64,000 bases of DNA from Nostoc paludosum FACHB-159 (GCF_014698835.1 NZ_JACJTU010000007.1:1-64000), one strand, 5' to 3'. Counted from the first letter of the stretch, positions 18,877 to 27,886 are shown. Notes: generated by a model not told the origin, from the letters alone. Numbers and translations: made by a program.

Positions 18877-19179
18877 CTATTGAACACCCAACTTGCCAAT
18901 ACCTATTCTCCTATTAACCAAATGTAATTGCTGCGATCGCTTCAAATACTTCACCCAAGGTTGCTCTGATAATTGAGAGATGGCATTGGGTGACAGTGTT
19001 GCCGTAAAAATATCTTTACCGCTGGTAACACCGCTAACGCCGAAATTTTCTAAAACAGCAGTTGCATTAGAGTCTAAAATTGGTTCGGTATGGATAAAAA
19101 CCCCCAAACTCGGTTTTTCTGAATCTTGAACATCATTCAACGCTGTAGCAAGGGCGGCATCTAGCTTTTGATAATTCAT
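18877..19179 (-). CDS. Subtilisin-propeptide-like small protein
   Basis: A 100-residue cytosolic protein. The ATG at 19179 is preferred because AAGGAA precedes it by six bases; a further upstream start at 19209 lacks this. It has no recognised family name, but its layout (LGVFIHTEP, then VLENFGVSGV, TATLSPNAISQLSEQPWVKYLKRSQQLHL) parallels residues 45-106 of the subtilisin encoded immediately upstream (VVFLYCDSD, NIEVNQ, TAFLPINALDVLSEE, IKPSRKLQL). That is the propeptide region of the protease. It could act in trans as an inhibitor or folding chaperone. It sits 114 bases downstream of the subtilisin on the same strand, probably in one operon. Confidence 0.7.
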   Translation of the reverse strand: MNYQKLDAALATALNDVQDSEKPSLGVFIHTEPILDSNATAVLENFGVSGVTSGKDIFTATLSPNAISQLSEQPWVKYLKRSQQLHLVNRRIGIGKLGVQ

Positions 19180-19293
19180 AAACAATTCCTTGTTAAAAAG
19201 GGTAGGCAATTTTTACCTACCTTAACTTATCAAATTTATAGTTTTTTATTGCCTACCCTTGTACAGAAATAATATCCACCTTTCTCAATCTAA

Positions 19294-21021
19294 TTACAGA
19301 TTTAAAGCATTAATCACTCCATAACCCCATTTCTCATCGAATGTACCTGCGGGTTTTCCGGGAATTGCACTATTTTTACGTAGCAAATCTTTCAAAGTAG
19401 CGGGATCGAGTTGGGGATCGCGTTGTAAGAGTAATGCAACTAAGCCAGTGACGAAAGGTGTAGCCATACTCGTCCCAGCCATTGCCACAAACTTAGAATT
19501 AATCATTGAAGAACGGGCAGAATTAGCATCAGCAGAAAGTGTAGAAACAATCATTGCTCCCGGTGCTGCTATATCGGGCTTTTGGGCATCATTGCGTAAA
19601 GGGCCTTCACTACTGAATTCGGAAATCGTATCCAAATCTAAGCCCATTTCCCGCACTTGGTTATCAATATCTGTGTACTTAGCTTTGGTAGTATAAGCTG
19701 CAACTGTAACAGCACTACTAGCGGCTCCTGGGGAACCAATTTTTACTGCATCCTTGATACTTTTACCTGTAAAAAATACTGATGACATATCATCTAACGT
19801 CCACACATCTACACGTGTGTCAGTTGCAGAAGTATTGCGTAGGCGTAGTTGCCAAATACCTCCCATGACTTGGGAAGGGCCGATACCACGTATTTGGACA
19901 AAGAAGTTGCGATCGCCGTTAGCTTGGTCTGGGCCTGGTGTCACAATTTCCACCCGTGCATCAGGTAACTGATATTCCTGCGTAGGATTACCGTCAGTAA
20001 TGATTTTTTGGAACGGAGTAACAAAATCGTTGGGACTCCGCACCGAAACTTCCAACTCACTGTCTTTGGAATACCAACCATTTAGCCAAACTATGCCTAC
20101 TTGATTCAAAGGAACATTAAAGCGCATACCACGGGTGCGATCGCTGGGTATGGTTGCTTGGCCGTGAATATTGATGCTTCCTTCGTTACCCGCAGCACAG
20201 CAAACAATTCTGCCAGGGCCAGTTTCGGCGTCAATTACCTTTGATAGAGAATCGCTACCATCATGGGCATCGGCGTGTCCACCCAAGCTGAGATTAACAA
20301 CGGCTGGGCGTCCCAATTGTCTGGCGACTCGAAAAATGTAGCGAATGCCATCGGCAATGTGGGCATCTTGTAAATCTGACCTGACCACAACTAATTCCGC
20401 CTCTGGCGCTACGCCGCTATAGGTAGCATCTGCACCAGCAGCGATTCCGGCAACGTGGGTGCCATGTCCCTCGGTATCCTGAGAAATTGTCAGCTGCGCC
20501 CCTGAAAATTCAGCCCCGTAGCCTCCTTCTGCTACTCCTGGGCCTGGGAGTGTTTGATCCCAAATGTGTAAAATTCTGCCGGCAAAAGCTGGGTGTTTCG
20601 GGTCAATGCCACTATCTATAATGCCGACAATTACGCCTTTGCCAGTCAGCCCAGTTTGGTTTTTAAACTCCGGCAGTTTAACTTTTCCGGGTGCAACGTC
20701 CATCCGTAGCTGAAGTTTGCGTGATGGTTTGATACGTTGGATTGTATCTTCTTCAGATAAGACATCTAAAGCATTTATTGGTAAGAAAGCTGTGCGGACG
20801 CTGCCAGAATTTTGATTGACTTCAATATTATATTGCGATAAATAACTCAAGTCTGCATCAGAGTCGCAGTAGAGAAAAACGACGCTTTTAGTTGGCTTGA
20901 CAGTGGTCTTATGGGCAATAATACCGAGCGATCGCTTATGTGTAACTAAGGCTTGTTCTCCTTCGTTTTGATAATCCTGAAAGGCCAAAAGTAATCCGGG
21001 AGAAAGTTTGTCGTGTCTCAT
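19294..21021 (-). CDS. Subtilisin-family serine protease (S8)
   Basis: A 575-residue S8 peptidase. A propeptide-like region (about 1-110) has no Sec signal, so it may be intracellular. The catalytic residues are Asp136 in VGIIDSGID, His in TEGHGTHVAGIAAG (near 187) and Ser in GTSMATPFVTG (near 518). A beta-rich insert lies between the His and Ser blocks (about 300-420), as in several bacterial S8 subgroups. The oxyanion Asn is in CCAAGNEG. It is likely activated by cleavage of its own propeptide. The neighbour downstream resembles that propeptide. No link to the EAD/trypsin genes is proven, but location next to them suggests a protease-rich locus. Confidence 0.93.
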   Translation of the reverse strand: MRHDKLSPGLLLAFQDYQNEGEQALVTHKRSLGIIAHKTTVKPTKSVVFLYCDSDADLSYLSQYNIEVNQNSGSVRTAFLPINALDVLSEEDTIQRIKPSRKLQLRMDVAPGKVKLPEFKNQTGLTGKGVIVGIIDSGIDPKHPAFAGRILHIWDQTLPGPGVAEGGYGAEFSGAQLTISQDTEGHGTHVAGIAAGADATYSGVAPEAELVVVRSDLQDAHIADGIRYIFRVARQLGRPAVVNLSLGGHADAHDGSDSLSKVIDAETGPGRIVCCAAGNEGSINIHGQATIPSDRTRGMRFNVPLNQVGIVWLNGWYSKDSELEVSVRSPNDFVTPFQKIITDGNPTQEYQLPDARVEIVTPGPDQANGDRNFFVQIRGIGPSQVMGGIWQLRLRNTSATDTRVDVWTLDDMSSVFFTGKSIKDAVKIGSPGAASSAVTVAAYTTKAKYTDIDNQVREMGLDLDTISEFSSEGPLRNDAQKPDIAAPGAMIVSTLSADANSARSSMINSKFVAMAGTSMATPFVTGLVALLLQRDPQLDPATLKDLLRKNSAIPGKPAGTFDEKWGYGVINALNL

Positions 21022-21465
21022 TTTTGCCTCAAATTCAATTTATTGGGGTTAGGAACCATAACAATTCATATTTTGAATCCTAACTTCCTTTTCTACTACT
21101 AGGACTGAATACACCTTGACATAATTCATAATCTATAAAAATAATCCAGTACTTGCTTAATTCATTACGGATAAAGTTAATTCAATAAATATTAACAATT
21201 ATTAATTAAGTAAAATTAATAATTTTGCTAGGATTTTTTTTCAAATTCTGATAGTATTATTCGGCTACAAAATAGATTCTGAATAAAAAATAAAAAATGG
21301 GAAAGAGTCTTCCCATGCCCAATACTTCTCTACGAGAGGCTGCGCTCAGTACAAGTGCCCCATGCCCAATGCCCAATGCCCAATGCCCAATTTTCTATCA
21401 TAAGTAGGAGCCACAAAGAAGCTAATATCTGCAACGATCGCTTCTGAAGCCACTGTGAGTAATTC
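21022..21465. other. AT-rich intergenic region with short repeats
   Basis: Between divergent subtilisin and amylase genes. About 21050-21300 is AT-rich with no gene; it presumably contains both promoters. About 21310-21395 has the interspersed GCGCTCAGTACAAGT element followed by CCCAATG/CCCCATG heptamers. I see no hairpin or operator I can name. Confidence 0.45.
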
Positions 21466-22929
21466 ATGCAAATTCAAACACCAGACTGGGTGAAGCACGC
21501 TGTTTTCTACCAAATCTTTCCAGACCGCTTTGCTAGAAGCAAAAAGCCACGTAAACGCCTGTTGCATGAAGCCCGTTGGGAAGATTGGGACGCAATGCCA
21601 ACACTCCAAGGTTATAAAGGCGGGGATTTATGGGGCATCATGGAAGGTTTAGACTATATCAAGGATCTGGGCATTAACGCCATTTACTTTACACCGATTT
21701 TTCAATCTGCCAGCAATCACCGCTATCATACCCATGATTATTATCAAGTCGATCCCATGCTGGGGGGCAACGAAGCTTTTAAAGAATTACTAGAGGCCGC
21801 CCACCAACGAGATATCAAAGTTGTTCTGGATGGAGTTTTTAACCATTCCAGCCGGGGATTTTTCTTTTTCCACGACGTTTTAGAGAATGGGCCTCATTCA
21901 CCGTGGGTAAATTGGTTCAAAATCGAAGGTTGGCCCGTTTCCCCCTACAATGGCGAGTTTCCTGCTAACTACGTAGGTTGGGCTGGAAATCGCGCCTTGC
22001 CAGAATTTAACCACGACAATCCAGAAGTGCGGGAATACATTATGGAAATTGCCGAATATTGGATTAAATTCGGCATCGATGGTTGGCGATTAGATGTACC
22101 ATTTGAAATTAAAACCCCTGGTTTTTGGCAAGAGTTCCGCGATCGCGTCAAAGCCATCAATCCTGAAGCTTACATCGTCGGCGAAGTCTGGGGAGATTCC
22201 CGTGAGTGGCTGGATGGGACGCAATTTGATGGAGTGATGAATTATTTGTTTGCCGGGCCGACAATTGCCTTTACGGCTGGCGATCGCGTAGTCTTAGATC
22301 AAGTGCAAAGCCGCGACTATAAACCTTATCCACCCTTATTTGCTGCCGAGTACGCCAGCAAAATCCAAGAATTACTCGAACTTTATCCTTGGGAAATTCA
22401 GCTGACTCAACTGAATTTGCTAGCAAGTCACGATACAGCCCGATTGATGAGCATTGCCGGTGGCGATATACCCAGCATAGAATTATCAACTCTACTGCTA
22501 CTCACCTTTCCTGGTGCCTCCAGTATCTACTATGGCGATGAAGTTGGCTTACCTGGCGCCATAGACCCAGACTCACGCCGTGGTTTTCCCTTAGAGGCTA
22601 ACTGGAACCGAGAAATTTTCAATACTCACCGCCAATTAATTGCCCTCCGCCACGCTTACCCAGCATTGCGTACAGGTGATTACCAAGTTCTCTACGCTCA
22701 AGGGCAACTTTACATCTTTGCGCGAACTTTAGAGAAAGAAGAACTGATAATTGCCGTCAACGCTGGGACAAGTTCGGTAACAGCAAGTGTAGATATCGCC
22801 AGTTTGCACACTCAACCCAACAAACTCTTATACGGTAGTGCTGAATTTGAGTGGAATAGTGAAGGTGAAACTCAGCAGTTGTCATTAACTGTTCCTGCAC
22901 GTACTGGCTGCATTTTGGGGCTGGGTTAG
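21466..22929 (+). CDS. GH13 alpha-amylase family (neopullulanase/cyclomaltodextrinase-like)
   Basis: A 487-residue glycoside hydrolase of family 13, with no signal peptide, so it acts on internal glycogen or maltodextrins. The (beta/alpha)8 barrel shows the conserved regions in order: DGVFNH (region I), GWRLDVP with the nucleophile Asp (region II), VGEVWGD with the acid/base Glu (region III) and LASHDTARL with the transition-state Asp (region IV). The large N-terminal starch-binding domain of classical neopullulanases is absent. The end (about 410-487) is the C-terminal beta domain. Exact specificity cannot be set. Confidence 0.92.
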   Translation: MQIQTPDWVKHAVFYQIFPDRFARSKKPRKRLLHEARWEDWDAMPTLQGYKGGDLWGIMEGLDYIKDLGINAIYFTPIFQSASNHRYHTHDYYQVDPMLGGNEAFKELLEAAHQRDIKVVLDGVFNHSSRGFFFFHDVLENGPHSPWVNWFKIEGWPVSPYNGEFPANYVGWAGNRALPEFNHDNPEVREYIMEIAEYWIKFGIDGWRLDVPFEIKTPGFWQEFRDRVKAINPEAYIVGEVWGDSREWLDGTQFDGVMNYLFAGPTIAFTAGDRVVLDQVQSRDYKPYPPLFAAEYASKIQELLELYPWEIQLTQLNLLASHDTARLMSIAGGDIPSIELSTLLLLTFPGASSIYYGDEVGLPGAIDPDSRRGFPLEANWNREIFNTHRQLIALRHAYPALRTGDYQVLYAQGQLYIFARTLEKEELIIAVNAGTSSVTASVDIASLHTQPNKLLYGSAEFEWNSEGETQQLSLTVPARTGCILGLG

Positions 22930-23095
22930 GGACTGGGGACTGGGGAGATGGGGAAGTGTGGGGAGAGAGGGGAGAGAGGGGAGAGAGGGGAGAAAGATTT
23001 TTTCACCATCCTCCCACACCTCCCACACCTCCCACACCTCCCACACCTCCCACACCTCCCACACCTCCCACACTTCCTGCTTGCCCCATGCCCTT
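22923..23095. repeat. Inverted G-rich/C-rich minisatellite
   Basis: GGGGACT and GGGGAGAGA copies (about 22928-22995) are followed by ACACCTCCC 9-mers (about 23013-23075). The halves are complementary in type. It lies between the converging ends of the amylase and fasciclin genes, where a bidirectional terminator would be expected. Confidence 0.75.
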
Positions 23096-23513
23096 ACTTC
23101 CCCGCCACCATTGCAGGCATCAACACTGCATCAATAATATGGATGACGCCATTGTCTGCCAAAATGTCTGTTTTAATGACATTGGCGCCATTCACCTGAA
23201 TTTTACCGTTGACAGATTCAATAGCTACAATTGACCCTTCAAGGGTTTCTGCTTCATTAATTTGTGCCAAGTCATCAGACCTGACATCCCCGCTAGCGAC
23301 ATGATACGCCACAATTTTCTTGAGCTTGGGAATGTCTTGTAGTAAGGAATCTAAAGTTCCCTCTGGCAAATTGGCAAAAGCTTCATCAGTGGGTGCAAAG
23401 ATTGTCAAAGAACCAGGACTTTTGAGACTTTCTATCAAATCTACAGCTTTAACAGCCTTTATCAGTGTATTGAAATTTCCTGCTGCGATCGCAGTTTCCA
23501 CAAGATCAGCCAT
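23094..23513 (-). CDS. Fasciclin (FAS1) domain protein
   Basis: A single FAS1 domain of 139 residues, without a signal peptide in this reading. Both family boxes are visible: H1-like TIFAPTDEAFANLPEG and H2-like IHIIDAVLMP, with the conserved YHVASGDVRSDDL between. FAS1 proteins usually mediate adhesion or ligand binding; the lack of an export signal, as in many cyanobacterial homologues, leaves the location open. The start is confirmed by the compact domain (MADLVETAIAAG). It is convergent with the amylase gene. Confidence 0.92.
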   Translation of the reverse strand: MADLVETAIAAGNFNTLIKAVKAVDLIESLKSPGSLTIFAPTDEAFANLPEGTLDSLLQDIPKLKKIVAYHVASGDVRSDDLAQINEAETLEGSIVAIESVNGKIQVNGANVIKTDILADNGVIHIIDAVLMPAMVAGK

Positions 23514-23664
23514 GAGGGTGCGTCAGTTAATACTACAAGTTACTTATAAAGTGACTAAAATACTCTTAGCCTCTATCAACAGAAAGGTTGCTGGCGGTTA
23601 AACAGACAGTAGCAGACTGATTTAGTACTGTTACACTGGAGAATGTCCCCAAGAACCACTAATT

Positions 23665-23901
23665 ATGCTAAAGCGTTCTAAGTTCGAGACAACACAGTCT
23701 CAAATTATGCACCGTGCTGAGGATTTGATCAGTGCAGCCTCAAATCGTTACCGCATTACGGTTCAGGTGGCGAATCGTGCCAAGCGTCGGCGTTATGAAG
23801 ACTTTGAAAGTAATGAAGATGCAATGATGAAGCCAGTGCTAAGGGCAATTATCGAAATGTCTGATGAATTGACTCAGCCAGAAATTATTGGCGAACTATA
23901 A
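23665..23901 (+). CDS. rpoZ: RNA polymerase omega subunit
   Basis: The 78-residue omega subunit supports assembly of the beta-prime subunit and, in cyanobacteria, sigma recruitment. It has the expected [29 protein letters not shown] core, here named only by its ends ([20 protein letters not shown]). Cyanobacterial length. No ppGpp-site comparison was made. It is followed closely by a palindrome (23919-23946) that may end the transcript. Confidence 0.95.
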   Translation: MLKRSKFETTQSQIMHRAEDLISAASNRYRITVQVANRAKRRRYEDFESNEDAMMKPVLRAIIEMSDELTQPEIIGEL

Positions 23902-23918
23902 AAATATTGCTGAGTGAG

Positions 23919-23946
23919 GTAGAGACGCGATTAATCGCGTCTGTAC
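23919..23946. repeat. 28-bp palindrome, TAGAGACG family
   Basis: The arms GTAGAGACGCGATT and AATCGCGTCTGTAC pair with a single mismatch. It belongs to the same family as the palindromes at 31991, 45240, 47685 and 54658. It lies 17 bases after rpoZ and may act as a transcript-end hairpin, although no U-tract follows. Confidence 0.75.
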
Positions 23947-24005
23947 AAAAATTCTGATTCAGCCAAATTCATACTTGCACTCAGCAACGACCAAAGTATT
24001 TTTCT

Positions 24006-24602
24006 ATGAAAAAAAGAAAATTTTTTTTGAAATCAGTTTTTTCAAAACTTAAAACTCAGTACTCACCAATACTATTTGCGTTAATGGTGGGTTTAATTAT
24101 TTTGGGTTCCACTTTATTTACCATCCAACCTGGGATAACACAGACAATCACTGCCAGTGATGTTTGGCAGATAGTGTACCAAAAATTGCCAGATTTCCCA
24201 CGGGAAAATAAGTATATCAACAAAGAAAATGGCAAAGTTGCCGAAAATAATACCTTAGCAACTCGGTTGATTAGGTATCACGTCTACACCAAAGGGCGTC
24301 CCGCAATTTATCGCTTGGATTGGAAATTAACTTTGGCTGATTACCTGGGTGCTAATGAAGTTATGTTTGATAGTAGCTATCCAGGAAATGATACACTGCG
24401 GGAAAATCCCATAGAAGGCGATAAAGCTGCAATCGCTCGTCTCACTCGCAGTCAGCGAAATGCTTTAGTAGAAGTTTTAGTTAGTATATTTAATCCTAAT
24501 TCCCAAAACACATCAGCCCCTCGCCCCAACTCCACAGCCAACCCCAGCACATCAACAACTCCACAGCCACCCCAAGGTGGAGGCGCACAATTACTTAAAT
24601 AA
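24006..24602 (+). CDS. Hypothetical secreted or membrane-anchored protein
   Basis: A 198-residue protein with a basic N-terminus (MKKRKFFLK) and one hydrophobic segment (about residues 20-42) that is either a signal peptide or an anchor. The mature part (about 48-160) begins ASDVWQIVYQKLPDFPREN and has FDSSYPGNDTLRENP, with no family I recognise. The last 35 residues are Pro/Ser/Thr-rich and end GGGAQLLK. It is likely periplasmic or thylakoid-lumenal. An export role is inferred only from the N-terminus. Confidence 0.7.
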   Translation: MKKRKFFLKSVFSKLKTQYSPILFALMVGLIILGSTLFTIQPGITQTITASDVWQIVYQKLPDFPRENKYINKENGKVAENNTLATRLIRYHVYTKGRPAIYRLDWKLTLADYLGANEVMFDSSYPGNDTLRENPIEGDKAAIARLTRSQRNALVEVLVSIFNPNSQNTSAPRPNSTANPSTSTTPQPPQGGGAQLLK

Positions 24603-24612
24603 TGCCAGAGTA

Positions 24613-24752
24613 ATGAGTTGTAAATTAATAACTCCTGACTCCTAACTCCTCACTCCTCACTCCTAACTCCTCACTCCTAACTCCTAACTCCTCACTCCTA
24701 ACTCCTAACTCCTAACTCCTAACTCCTCACTCCTCACTCCTGACTCCTAACT
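24613..24752. repeat. TAACTCC/TCACTCC heptamer array
   Basis: About 17 copies of a heptamer, T(A/C)ACTCC, in head-to-tail order, fill the gap between the two genes. The same heptamer supplies the N-terminus of the kinase gene at 11895. The DUF1818 gene starts six bases after the array. Confidence 0.85.
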
Positions 24753-24757
24753 AAATT

Positions 24758-25123
24758 ATGGAACGCGTTGTCAAAAGCGGTTCTGGTTGGCGTATTGGCT
24801 GGAACCCCGATGCACCTGAATTTAAAGGTTTAATAGGTACTGATGACTGGGCAATTGAGTTAACCGAAGCCGAGTTGAATGATTTTTGTCGTCTACTGGC
24901 ACAGTTAGCAGACACCATGAAGCAACTCGCAACAGAATTAATGGAAGAAGAGAAAATCGCCTGTGAAGCTGAAAGCGATTTATTATGGATGGAGGTAGAA
25001 GGCTATCCCCACGCCTACAGCCTGCGTTTCATCTTGAATACAGGGCGATGTGTAGAAGGTAAATGGGATGCTTGTGCTGTTGGAGATTTACTGCAAGCTA
25101 GCGGGATGCTCAAAGTTTTTTAA
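24758..25123 (+). CDS. DUF1818 family protein
   Basis: A 121-residue soluble protein matching the cyanobacterial DUF1818 family, with the start SGSGWRIGWNPDAPEFKGLIG, then DDWAIELTEAELNDFCRLL and the end WDACAVGDLLQA. The family is nearly restricted to oxygenic phototrophs and resembles the plant Whirly/PsbP-like fold groups in size only; its function is unknown. Its ATG comes just after the heptamer array with no obvious Shine-Dalgarno. Confidence 0.85.
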   Translation: MERVVKSGSGWRIGWNPDAPEFKGLIGTDDWAIELTEAELNDFCRLLAQLADTMKQLATELMEEEKIACEAESDLLWMEVEGYPHAYSLRFILNTGRCVEGKWDACAVGDLLQASGMLKVF

Positions 25124-25218
25124 AGCTAATATCTAGACTTTTATTTCTCTACATGCTAAAATAGCGAAAGTGAATAAACGGATTCAAGGTTTTAAATCTA
25201 AAATCCAAAACTGATTCA

Positions 25219-25292
25219 CGGGGCGTAGCGCAGCTTGGTAGCGCGCCACTTTGGGGTAGTGGAGGTCGTGGGTTCAAATCCCGCCGCTCCGA
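25219..25292 (+). tRNA. tRNA-Pro (anticodon GGG)
   Basis: A full cloverleaf is visible. The acceptor CGGGGCG pairs with CGCTCCG (one G-U). The D arm is GCGC..GGTAGCGC, and the anticodon stem CCACT/AGTGG encloses the loop TTGGGGT, giving anticodon GGG. The T arm has GGTTCAAATC and the discriminator is A. The 3' CCA is not encoded, as is common in cyanobacteria. An AT-rich islet with a nuclease gene follows. Confidence 0.93.
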
Positions 25293-25516
25293 TTGATAAA
25301 ATTCTTAACCCACCACTCTTTCAGGAGATTGGAGGGTTTTTTAGTCTCTAAGCTTAAATTTAATGCTTGAATTTAATTTCTAACCAATTTCTTAGCAAAT
25401 TGGTTAGGCTTATGAACGCCCGAAACAAAGTACAGAATGGACTTGTAGGCAATGGTAGTGTGAGTTAGAAAATAATTAAACTGCAAAGGCTTGCAAAAAT
25501 GAAATAAAGTATCATC

Positions 25517-26902
25517 ATGAGTTATCAAAATTACAGAAAAATCAGTACATATGAAATTAATGGTTATACATTTGATGACTGGTATAAAATTCTGGTTAAT
25601 GCTAATAAAATGATCCTCTTGGAAGTCCCGTGTCCATCATGGGGCAGCTGTAATTCACATTTAGATATAGCTGATGACTATTATGGAGCATTAATTTTAG
25701 GAGAAAGCATAGCAGAATATTGTGAAGAAATTTCATATCATATAGGCAATAGTTCAATTCAGTTTTTACTGCAAGTTAGAGATGTTACAATATTAGCTGA
25801 AAAACTAGCTTGGTACTCTCAATTAACTGAAGATGAATATAGCGAGTTTTATTCTGATTTTAATTTAGAAGAAAGAACTAAAATTTACTTTCCGGATATA
25901 GCTGATTCTTTTCTAGCAAACTATATAGGTGGAGAGTATGATTTAGACGATGAAGAGGTTGAAGAATCACATCGAAAATATCCCGAACGTCGTCATCAGT
26001 TTTGGAAATCATTTGCAAGCCTTGATATTGGCTATGAATTCTATGTATCTCGCTACTCTTGGATAGTCCCACTGGAGGGTGATATTACAGAATTGTTACA
26101 AAAATACGGTGGCGTTGAGGATGAGTTACTTCTACTTGAAGAAGCCAATTATTTATCAATACTAAATCATGAACCTATTGTATTTAATAAAACTAGTGTT
26201 GTATCTTTCCCTCAAGAAAGACTATTTCAAACACAAACTTGCGCTAGAGATATTTTGCTTCAGAAGTATAAAGATAAATATTTTGATATTCAAGATTTTA
26301 ACCAACAGATGAAAAAAATATTTTTAGCTAAAGAAGGAGACATTTTAATAGTATGTGATGAATTTTATAAATATGTGTTTTTTAGAGATTGTTTAGAAAA
26401 AGTAAGATATGACAAGTTAGAAGAATATTTAAATATATTTAAAGGCTTAGTTGGAAAACAAAATGAAATGGTCTATTCTTGGCAAAAACTTAATGACGAG
26501 CAGTTTGAAGAACTTTGTTACCATATAATTTGTAAGCATTATAAGCCTATTAAAATAAGAAAAATGGGTAAATCGCGCTCCCGCGATGGCGGTAGAGATA
26601 TAGAGTTTTACACACCAGCGCGTCTTGGAACTGATTCAATAAAATGGATTGTACAATGTAAGTTAATTAGAGATGGCAGTTCACTTACTGCAAGCAAAAT
26701 CAATATGATGGATACTATAGCTCAATATGGGGCGAAAGGATTTTGTGTAATGACTAGTAGCGTTATTGATAGTAATCTGTATGATAGATTGGATGACATT
26801 AAACGCAACTATGGTATTGAAATAGATGACTGGTCTAAATTAGAGATAGAAAATTTCTTAGACAAATATCAGGAACTAAAACATAAGTATTTTTTTGATT
26901 AA
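25517..26902 (+). CDS. Mrr-like restriction endonuclease protein with large N-terminal domain
   Basis: A 461-residue protein in AT-rich DNA. The C-terminal ~140 residues are an Mrr-type PD-(D/E)XK nuclease: LNDEQFEELCYHII, then SRDGGRDIEF (metal-binding Asp) and WIVQCKLI (Q-x-K), followed by MMDTIAQYGAKGFCVMTSS. The N-terminal ~310 residues, rich in acidic and aromatic residues, match nothing I know and may be a sensor. Likely a type IV-like restriction or other defence nuclease. It stands alone and is unlike the HIP1-rich surroundings (no GCGATCGC), which suggests transfer. Confidence 0.8.
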   Translation: MSYQNYRKISTYEINGYTFDDWYKILVNANKMILLEVPCPSWGSCNSHLDIADDYYGALILGESIAEYCEEISYHIGNSSIQFLLQVRDVTILAEKLAWYSQLTEDEYSEFYSDFNLEERTKIYFPDIADSFLANYIGGEYDLDDEEVEESHRKYPERRHQFWKSFASLDIGYEFYVSRYSWIVPLEGDITELLQKYGGVEDELLLLEEANYLSILNHEPIVFNKTSVVSFPQERLFQTQTCARDILLQKYKDKYFDIQDFNQQMKKIFLAKEGDILIVCDEFYKYVFFRDCLEKVRYDKLEEYLNIFKGLVGKQNEMVYSWQKLNDEQFEELCYHIICKHYKPIKIRKMGKSRSRDGGRDIEFYTPARLGTDSIKWIVQCKLIRDGSSLTASKINMMDTIAQYGAKGFCVMTSSVIDSNLYDRLDDIKRNYGIEIDDWSKLEIENFLDKYQELKHKYFFD

Positions 26903-27133
26903 ATTTAATACTTCAAATTAATTGCGAGTTTGCGCTCCTGAAGGTGAACGGATTCATTATGAAAAAGTAGTTGATAATTATCCTTAAGAGTAATTACGGA
27001 AGATAACAATATAAGCTTAGGTTTTCCTCAGATAAATTTATTATAAATTTAGTTGAAATACTATAGATGGTTAGAAGAAGTTTATTTATAACTAAAATAG
27101 TAAGCTTTACTTGTAGCACCATCAATTTAAATT
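26903..27133. other. AT-rich stretch with decayed coding fragments
   Basis: No complete gene is seen. A short open segment at 26922-26987 reads LRVCAPEGERIHYEKVVDNYP and then stops; it looks like the end of a lost gene. The rest to 27130 is AT-rich and featureless. Confidence 0.35.
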
Positions 27134-27244
27134 ATGATTGACATTCAAACTATATTAGAAATTTTTGATTGGATACAACAAGGATTAAAAACTGGACAGT
27201 ATATAAGAATTGGTGGTGTTATTCGTGAACGACCAGTTGATTAG
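27134..27244 (+). pseudogene. Truncated gene, N-terminal stub only
   Basis: A 36-residue open frame from ATG (start MIDIQTILEIFDWIQQGLK, then GQYIRIGGVIRE, end RPVD) stops at TAG. The sequence looks like the beginning of a cyanobacterial protein with a conserved GLKTGQY-IR-GGVIRE motif, but nothing downstream continues it. I call it a truncated remnant. Confidence 0.45.
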
Positions 27245-27328
27245 GGGTTTACATTACTAAATATGAATAGATTTGTTGTCAGAAAATAATTGCTAAAAAT
27301 ATATTAAAAACTTTTAAATTTCAAAATA

Positions 27329-27457
27329 TTAAATAATCAAGAGTATTGGAAAATCACAGAATTTTGAATAATAATCAGGGTTCCATTCTATGGTATAAAT
27401 CACCACTGATGTGTCTATATAGATAGCGCCAGAAGAAGGGAGTATTAGCTGTCCCAT
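27329..27457 (-). pseudogene. Truncated VapC-type PIN toxin
   Basis: The ATG at 27457 overlaps the 3' end of the antitoxin gene, as in genuine vapBC operons. The 42 residues read SGAIYIDTSVVIYTIE, the first conserved PIN strand with its catalytic Asp. The sequence then degenerates (FCDFPILLII) and stops at 27329. About 100 residues of toxin are missing, so it must be inactive. Confidence 0.7.
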
Positions 27458-27684
27458 GAATCGCGTTCCTGTTGCAGTTGTCTATCTATATCCTCGGTGG
27501 TTCTGAAAGCGTGTTTACTACGGGCTTGTTCTATTAACTCTAAGACAGAAGCGCGTTTTGATGCCGGTTTTTCTGGCAAAATAACAAATACATCAACGTT
27601 GTCGCCAATCTCGGCTTGTGGAAGTTCTATTTCTATTTTGTTTCCTGGTAAAACTTTAGTTGTAATACGTATAGCTGCTTGCAT
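27445..27684 (-). CDS. VapB-like antitoxin
   Basis: A 79-residue protein typical of cyanobacterial antitoxins paired with PIN toxins. It has an N-terminal beta-rich part (RITTKVLPGNKIEIELPQ, GDNVDVFVILPE) and a C-terminal acidic helix (TTEDIDRQLQQERDSWDS) for toxin binding. The partner reading frame overlaps it but is truncated to 42 residues, so this appears to be an orphan antitoxin. It may still neutralise related toxins elsewhere or simply be decaying. Confidence 0.75.
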   Translation of the reverse strand: MQAAIRITTKVLPGNKIEIELPQAEIGDNVDVFVILPEKPASKRASVLELIEQARSKHAFRTTEDIDRQLQQERDSWDS

Positions 27685-27886
27685 GATTTTTTCAACCTTA
27701 TATAGTTAGAACATTATCTTTACCATTGTTAGGGTTAACCCTATTGAGTTTAATTCTAGATCGTTACCTTTGGCTAAAGGGAGAAGTTTGCATAAGGGGT
27801 TATCGAGGATAAATTGTAAACTTTATCCCCAAAAAAAGCTAATAATAAAATTGCATTCAGTCAGTGAATACCCTATAAAATTTGGT

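Noticed and set aside
25219..25516. tRNA-Pro as an integration site
   Set aside because: I found no second copy of the tRNA 3' end and no integrase gene nearby.
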